Shown here in pieces: positions 5,347-9,306 of a DNA stretch of 9,306 nucleotides (position 1 is its first letter; every line of letters starts with the position of its first letter). The DNA is taken from positions 1-9,306 of the forward strand of contig JAFQDY010000223.1 in assembly GCA_017399325.1 (NCBI GenBank). The letters run 5' to 3'. This DNA is from Oscillospiraceae bacterium. GTDB lineage: Bacteria > Bacillota > Clostridia > Oscillospirales > Oscillospiraceae. Position numbers and translations under genes: made by a program. Below the pieces are notes generated by a model. It made no database searches and was not told where the DNA came from. It saw nothing but the letters and a program-made list of their open reading frames with translations.

Positions 5347-7701
5347 TTAGCGCTTGATTTCCTGCATGGCGAAGCCTTCGAAAATGTCGCCTTCCTTAAT
5401 ATCGTTGAACTTGAGGATGCTCATGCCGCACTCGAAACCGGCGGTGACTTCCTTTGCCTGGTCCTTGAACCGCTGCAAAGAGCCCACTTCGCCCTCGTGA
5501 ATGACCACATTGTCACGCAGCACGCGCACCTGAGCGTCGCGGGTGACCTTGCCGTCTTTCACCATACAGCCGGCGATGGTGCCAACTGCAGAGACCTTGT
5601 AGGTCATACGCACCTCGGCGTGGCCGATGACTACTTCCTCGAACTTGGGCGCCAGCATACCCTTCATAGCAGCCTCGATCTCGTCGATGGCATCGTAAAT
5701 AACACGGTAGAACCGCATATCCACGGCGGTGCGCTGGGCAGATGCCTGTGCGCCTGCATCGGGACGGACGTTGAAGCCGACAATGATGGCGCCGGCGGTA
5801 GAAGCCAGCAGAATATCGGACTCGTTGATGGCGCCGACACCGGTGTGGATCACGCGAACCCGGACTTCCTCGTTGGAGATCTTCTCCAAAGAGGCCTTGA
5901 CGGCTTCGGCAGAACCCTGAACGTCGGCTTTGACGATCAGGGACAGCTCCTTCATTTCGCCTTCCTGCATCTTGGCAAACAGGTTATCCAGCGTCACCTT
6001 CTGCAGAGCGTTTGCGGCGGCGTCCTTGGCGGCTTGCTTCCGCTGTTCCACCAATTCTCTTGCCATACGCTCGTCGGTAACGGCGTTGAATTCGTCGCCG
6101 GGGGCGGGCACTTCTGCAAGGCCGGTGATCTCAACGGGGATAGAGGGGCCTGCGGTCTTGACGGTGCGGCCCTTGTCGTTGGTCATCACGCGAACGCGGC
6201 CAACGGCAGTGCCGGCAATGACGATGTCGCCCTGATTCAGCGTACCGTTTTGCACCAGCAAGGTGGCGATGGGGCCGCGGTTTTTGTCCAGACGAGCCTC
6301 GATAACCGTACCCTTTGCCCGGCGGTTGGGGTTGGCCTTCAGTTCCTGCACTTCGGCGGTCAGAAGCACCATTTCCAGCAGATTATCCAAACCCATACCG
6401 GTCTTTGCGGAGATGGGACAGATAATGGTCTCACCGCCCCATTCTTCGGGGATCAGGTCGTGCTCGGTCAGTTGCTGCTTGATCTTGTCGGGGTTGGCCT
6501 CGGGCTTATCCATCTTGTTGATGGCAACGATGATGGGCACTTTTGCAGCCTTTGCGTGGTTGATGGACTCGATGGTCTGGGGCATAATGCCGTCATCGGC
6601 AGCCACAACCAGAATGGCAATATCGGTGGCATTTGCGCCACGGGCGCGCATAGAGGTAAAGGCCGCGTGGCCGGGGGTATCCAAAAATGTGATAGGCTGG
6701 CCGTTGCACTCTACGGTATAAGCGCCGATGTGCTGGGTGATGCCACCTGCCTCGCCTGCGGTAACGGAGGTGTTGCGGATAGCGTCCAAAGTGGAGGTCT
6801 TGCCGTGGTCAACGTGACCCATGACCACCACAACGGGAGCGCGGGTCTGCAGCTCCTCTGCGGTATCCTCATGGTCGTCGATGATCCGCTCCTCAATGGT
6901 AACGGTGATCTCCCGCTCTACCTTGCAGCCCAGTTCCACGGCTACAAACTCAGCGGTATCAAAGTCGATGGTCTGGTTCAGGCCGGCCATAACGCCGTTC
7001 TTCATGAGAAGTTTGATCACTTCGCCGGCGGTCTTCTTCATACGGGAAGCCAGTTCGCCAACGGTAATTTCGTCGGGGATCTTAACGGTAACAGGCGCTT
7101 TGCGGGCCACTTCCATCTGCAGGCGACGCAGTTTTTCCTGCTCCTCGTTGCGGGACTTGTTGCCCTTGGAGAATTTGTTGTCCTTCTTGCCCCCCTGTTG
7201 CTGACCCTTCTTGGCAAAGCGCTGCTTGCCGCCCTGATAGTTCTGCATACGCTCGGAAACCAAGTCGTCTGCGTGGTCATCAAACCGGTTCACATTCACC
7301 TGCACCGCAGAGGTGTCCACCACACGGCGTTCCCGCTTGCGCTCCGGTTCGGCAGGCTTCTGGGGCTTTTCGGCCTTGGGCTGAGGCTTGGGGGCATCAA
7401 CAGGTTTCTTTTCCTCAGCCTTGGGCGCTTCGGCCTTGACTTCTTCCTCGGTCACCACCGCAACCTTAGGCGCTTCTGCCTTGGGCTGGGGCTTGGGAGT
7501 GACCGCAAACACCACTTCCATAGAGGAGATCTGGTTGGTTTGGGTCATATAGTCAAAGATCACATTCAGTTCTTCTTCGGTCAGAACCTGTGCGTTGGAC
7601 TTGGGTTTTTCAAAAAACTTACCCATAATTTCGGCAATATCCTTAGGTGTCATACCGAAATCCGTAGCAAGTTCCTTCAATTTATACTTCATTAAACTCA
7701 T
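5347..7701 (-). CDS. infB: Translation initiation factor IF-2
   Basis: IF2 is the GTPase that brings fMet-tRNA to the 30S P site and promotes 50S joining. The 784-residue protein has an IF2_N domain (about 4-55), a charged Pro/Lys/Glu-rich linker (about 65-195) in which PKPQPKAE occurs twice (69-76, 104-111), a second IF2_N domain (about 203-262), then the G domain with GHVDHGKTS (295-303), GGITQHIGA (319-327), DTPGH (341-345), NKMD (395-398) and SAK (431-433). The beta-barrel, domain 3 and C-terminal domains follow, the last with GFECGM (755-760), near the fMet-tRNA-binding surface. The start at 7701 has GGAGG 12 bases upstream, a little far; an in-frame ATG three codons later is farther still. 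Only 21 bases separate it from ylxQ. All catalytic motifs are intact. Confidence 0.99.
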   Translation of the reverse strand: MSLMKYKLKELATDFGMTPKDIAEIMGKFFEKPKSNAQVLTEEELNVIFDYMTQTNQISSMEVVFAVTPKPQPKAEAPKVAVVTEEEVKAEAPKAEEKKPVDAPKPQPKAEKPQKPAEPERKRERRVVDTSAVQVNVNRFDDHADDLVSERMQNYQGGKQRFAKKGQQQGGKKDNKFSKGNKSRNEEQEKLRRLQMEVARKAPVTVKIPDEITVGELASRMKKTAGEVIKLLMKNGVMAGLNQTIDFDTAEFVAVELGCKVEREITVTIEERIIDDHEDTAEELQTRAPVVVVMGHVDHGKTSTLDAIRNTSVTAGEAGGITQHIGAYTVECNGQPITFLDTPGHAAFTSMRARGANATDIAILVVAADDGIMPQTIESINHAKAAKVPIIVAINKMDKPEANPDKIKQQLTEHDLIPEEWGGETIICPISAKTGMGLDNLLEMVLLTAEVQELKANPNRRAKGTVIEARLDKNRGPIATLLVQNGTLNQGDIVIAGTAVGRVRVMTNDKGRTVKTAGPSIPVEITGLAEVPAPGDEFNAVTDERMARELVEQRKQAAKDAAANALQKVTLDNLFAKMQEGEMKELSLIVKADVQGSAEAVKASLEKISNEEVRVRVIHTGVGAINESDILLASTAGAIIVGFNVRPDAGAQASAQRTAVDMRFYRVIYDAIDEIEAAMKGMLAPKFEEVVIGHAEVRMTYKVSAVGTIAGCMVKDGKVTRDAQVRVLRDNVVIHEGEVGSLQRFKDQAKEVTAGFECGMSILKFNDIKEGDIFEGFAMQEIKR

Positions 7702-7722
7702 ATACGAAACACACCTCCAAAA

Positions 7723-8157
7723 TCACTTATCCTTCTTTGCTTTACCGCGGTAGCCCATACGCTTGTTCCGTTCATGGGCTTTGGCCTCCTGCTGGCGTTT
7801 CTGGATGCGCGTTGTGCGCTTTTCCAAACTTTCCAGTTCGGTCTTGTAGCGGTCCGGCTGACCAAGGGCTTTCACAAAAGCCAGCGCCAGCGCGGGGTCG
7901 GTAAATGCTGCCAAAGCCAGCGCGGTGCGGCCAACGGCCTGACCCAACTGGTCTTTGGTAAAAGGAACTGACAAACAAATTTGCTCACTTGCGGCCACAA
8001 AACTTTTGGCTCTGCGCAGGGTGTGGTCTGTGGCGTCACTTGCCACGATGACCAGCCTTGCCTTTTGGGCCCGGGCCGCAGCGCCAACGGGTTCTTCTCC
8101 CAGTTCAATGCGGCCGGCCTTGCGGGCCAAAGCAAGATAATTGAGCGCTTTATCCAT
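7723..8157 (-). CDS. ylxQ: YlxQ, L7Ae/L30e-family RNA-binding protein with basic C-terminal tail
   Basis: This is the L7Ae-like protein encoded between ylxR and infB in Bacillota; relatives bind kink-turn RNA, but its exact cellular role is not settled. Residues 1-100 match the fold: MDKALNYLALARKAGRIELG, then RLVIVASDAT (34-43), FTKDQLGQAVGR (66-77) and a final TDPALALAFVKAL helix. The 144-residue protein is longer than the roughly 100 of B. subtilis YlxQ because of a highly basic, probably helical then disordered tail (about 104-144) rich in Lys, Arg, Gln and Glu, ending RGKAKKDK. The ATG at 8157 overlaps the ylxR stop by 8 bases (ATGGATAA) with GGAGG 9 bases upstream, so the two are likely translationally coupled. 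Confidence 0.92.
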   Translation of the reverse strand: MDKALNYLALARKAGRIELGEEPVGAAARAQKARLVIVASDATDHTLRRAKSFVAASEQICLSVPFTKDQLGQAVGRTALALAAFTDPALALAFVKALGQPDRYKTELESLEKRTTRIQKRQQEAKAHERNKRMGYRGKAKKDK

Positions 8158-8422
8158 CGACGCCCGCCTCCATTTCCTTAGCCAGACGGACGTAGACCTC
8201 CTGGGGAATGGGGACTTCCAGGCTGCGCTCCAAAGACTTGGCCTTTTGGGCTTTTGCCAAACAGGCGGCGTTGGGGCAGATGTACGCGCCGCGGCCGTTC
8301 AGTTTTCCGCTGAAATCCAAACTTACCACGCCGTCAGTTCCCCGAACCACACGAATCAGTTCTTTCTTCGCTTTTCTTTCCCGGCAACCCATACATTGCC
8401 GCTGAGGAATCTTCTTTTGCAT
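8150..8422 (-). CDS. ylxR: YlxR (RnpM) family RNA-binding protein
   Basis: The family is encoded directly after nusA in most Bacillota. B. subtilis YlxR has been reported to bind the RNase P RNA and modulate RNase P, hence the name RnpM; transferring that role here is inference. The 90-residue product shows the signature QRQCMGCRERKAKKELIRVV (7-26) and GRGAYIC (43-49) with a further Cys54, so Cys10, Cys13, Cys49 and Cys54 could form a metal-like cluster, although family members are not all metal proteins. The start is secured by AAGGAGGT 6 bases upstream. The stop overlaps the ylxQ start. The upstream gap to nusA is filled by a palindromic repeat that ends next to this ribosome binding site. 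Confidence 0.95.
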   Translation of the reverse strand: MQKKIPQRQCMGCRERKAKKELIRVVRGTDGVVSLDFSGKLNGRGAYICPNAACLAKAQKAKSLERSLEVPIPQEVYVRLAKEMEAGVDG

Positions 8423-8440
8423 AGGGTTACCTCCTTAAAG

Positions 8441-8563
8441 CCTTCCCCGTGGGGGGAAGGTGGCCGAGCACAGCAAGGTCGGATGAGGTGTATAAGAATG
8501 TGTGCGTTCCACCTCACCAGTCAAAAATCAAAGATTTTTGCCAGCTTCTCCTCAAGGAGAAGC
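8441..8563 (+). repeat. Composite palindromic repeat, copy 2 (nusA-ylxR gap)
   Basis: It has the same layout as the element at 5201-5309 but in inverse orientation: CCTTCCCC/GGGGAAGG (8441-8460), the GGTCGGATGAGGTG core (8477-8490), its partner CCACCTCA (8509-8516), and CTTCTCC...GGAGAAG near the right end (8544-8563). The inner hairpin is CAAAAATC/GATTTTTG (8522-8540) where the other copy has GTCACC/GGTGAC, so pairing is kept with a different sequence. It is inside the operon, so it is transcribed between nusA and ylxR and its left end abuts the ylxR ribosome binding site. Confidence 0.85.
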
Positions 8564-8592
8564 CTTTTGCTATCTCGTCATTGCCATTGTTG

Positions 8593-9306
8593 TTATGCCT
8601 GGCTTGCAGGCTTGATGTCGATTTTCAGACCGGTCAGACGGGCGGCCAAACGGGCGTTCTGACCTTCCTTGCCGATGGCCAGACTCAACTGGTCGTCAGG
8701 CACGATGACACGGCAGGCCTTGGGATTGGCGGGGTCCATTTCCACATCCAGAACGGTGGCGGGACTTAAGGCGGCCTTTACATACTCGCAGGGGTCTTCG
8801 CTCCAGACCACGATGTCGATCTTTTCGCCGCACAGTTCGTCCACAACGGCGCCTACACGGCCGCCGCGAGGACCAACGCAAGCGCCAACCGGGTCAACAT
8901 TTTCCATAGCGGCCCGCACAGCGATCTTGCTGCGGGAACCGGCTTCACGGGCGATGTTGCGGATCTCCACCTGGCCGTCGGCAATTTCGGGGGTCTCCAG
9001 TTCAAACAGACGGCGCACCACATTGGGGTGGGTGCGGGAAACGTGGACCAAAGGTCCGCGGGTGGCTTTGTGTACTTCCAGAACATAAACGCGGAGCAGA
9101 TCGCCGGGTTCGTATTCTTCGCCGGGAATTTGCTCGCTGACACGCAGAACGGCGTCGCTCTGCTCGCTGCCCTGGCCGATGCGGACAAACACATCGCCGG
9201 TGGGATCAACGCGCAGAACAGTACCGGTGAGCAGTTCCTGACTCTTGGAGGAATAACTCTCGAAGATCATACCGCGCGCGGCCTCGCGAATACCCAGAAT
9301 GAACAC
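8593..9306 (-). CDS. nusA: Transcription termination/antitermination factor NusA, C-terminal part, cut by window edge
   Basis: NusA binds RNA polymerase and nascent RNA, modulating pausing, termination and antitermination. The frame is open to the right edge, so the GTG at 9306 is not a start; 237 residues are visible and the polymerase-binding N-terminal domain is outside the window. In order they show the end of the linker (REAARGMIFESY, 7-18), an S1 domain (about 25-90, with LTGTVLRVDPTGDVFVRIG), KH1 (about 95-170, with GPRGGRV at 145-151) and KH2 (about 172-235, with AIGKEGQNARLAARLTG at 210-226). The protein ends directly after KH2, like B. subtilis NusA and unlike E. coli NusA with its acidic repeats. 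It leads the visible operon; rimP is expected just upstream but not seen. Confidence 0.98.
   Translation of the reverse strand: MFILGIREAARGMIFESYSSKSQELLTGTVLRVDPTGDVFVRIGQGSEQSDAVLRVSEQIPGEEYEPGDLLRVYVLEVHKATRGPLVHVSRTHPNVVRRLFELETPEIADGQVEIRNIAREAGSRSKIAVRAAMENVDPVGACVGPRGGRVGAVVDELCGEKIDIVVWSEDPCEYVKAALSPATVLDVEMDPANPKACRVIVPDDQLSLAIGKEGQNARLAARLTGLKIDIKPASQA

Noticed and set aside
5239..7695. An 818-codon open frame on the plus strand opposite infB
   Set aside because: It mirrors infB almost exactly. Its product is low-complexity, rich in Gly, Leu, His and Val, as expected from reading the complement of a GC-biased gene that avoids TTA, CTA and TCA codons. No domain is recognisable and infB is unmistakable.
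8515..8563. Possible intrinsic terminator after nusA
   Set aside because: On the minus strand the GC hairpin is followed by TGGCAAAAATC, not a T-run; the later T-run lies inside the stem of the next hairpin. Both belong to the repeat.
8575..8592. A remnant of the GTCATTGC repeat just after nusA (CGTCATTGCCATTG)
   Set aside because: Only about ten bases match the end at 1094, with no second arm, so it may be chance.
1..9306. CRISPR array, tRNA or rRNA gene, phage, toxin-antitoxin or defence genes
   Set aside because: I saw no regularly spaced repeats, no cloverleaf or rRNA-like stretches and no transposase, integrase or defence motifs. All coding space is taken by translation and RNA-metabolism genes.

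Overview
The window is one housekeeping operon read entirely on the minus strand, the nusA-infB-truB-rpsO-pnp cluster of Bacillota. In transcription order (right to left) it holds nusA (5' end outside the window), ylxR, ylxQ, infB, rbfA, nrnA, truB, ribF, rpsO and pnp (3' end outside the window). The gene order, strong AAGGAGG ribosome binding sites, GC-leaning codon use and the kinds of palindromic intergenic repeat point to a gut-type Clostridia. Oscillospiraceae/Ruminococcaceae (Faecalibacterium/Gemmiger/Subdoligranulum-like) is my best guess. The class is fairly sure; the family rests on recollection of the repeats and was not searched.

Layout: 9306-8593 nusA; 8592-8423 gap with a palindromic repeat; 8422-7723 ylxR and ylxQ, overlapping by 8 bases; 7701-5347 infB; 5346-5172 gap with a GC hairpin and a second, inverted copy of the same repeat; 5171-3860 rbfA and nrnA, overlapping by 32 bases; 3859-3728 gap with a three-hairpin element; 3727-2867 truB; 2866-2705 gap filled by a 145-bp element with 10-bp terminal inverted repeats; 2704-1820 ribF; a likely promoter in the gap before rpsO (1683-1417); a strong terminator right after rpsO; a likely separate pnp promoter, a long leader stem-loop and a third repeat family; then pnp from 1068 to the left edge. 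The 348-base gap 1069-1416 is fully accounted for by these regulatory parts and shows no gene.

The genes join transcription to translation and RNA turnover. NusA controls elongation and termination. YlxR and YlxQ are small RNA-binding proteins. IF2 starts translation and RbfA matures the 30S subunit. NrnA degrades nanoRNA, TruB makes tRNA pseudouridine 55, RibF makes FMN and FAD, S15 is a primary 30S protein, and PNPase degrades RNA.

No undescribed multi-gene system is visible; every gene belongs to a well-known family. The unexplained material is between the genes. Each of the five gaps longer than 130 bases carries palindromic or multi-hairpin DNA, from four apparently different families. 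The most interesting are the three-hairpin element upstream of truB and two inverted copies of one element whose hairpins keep pairing although their sequences differ.
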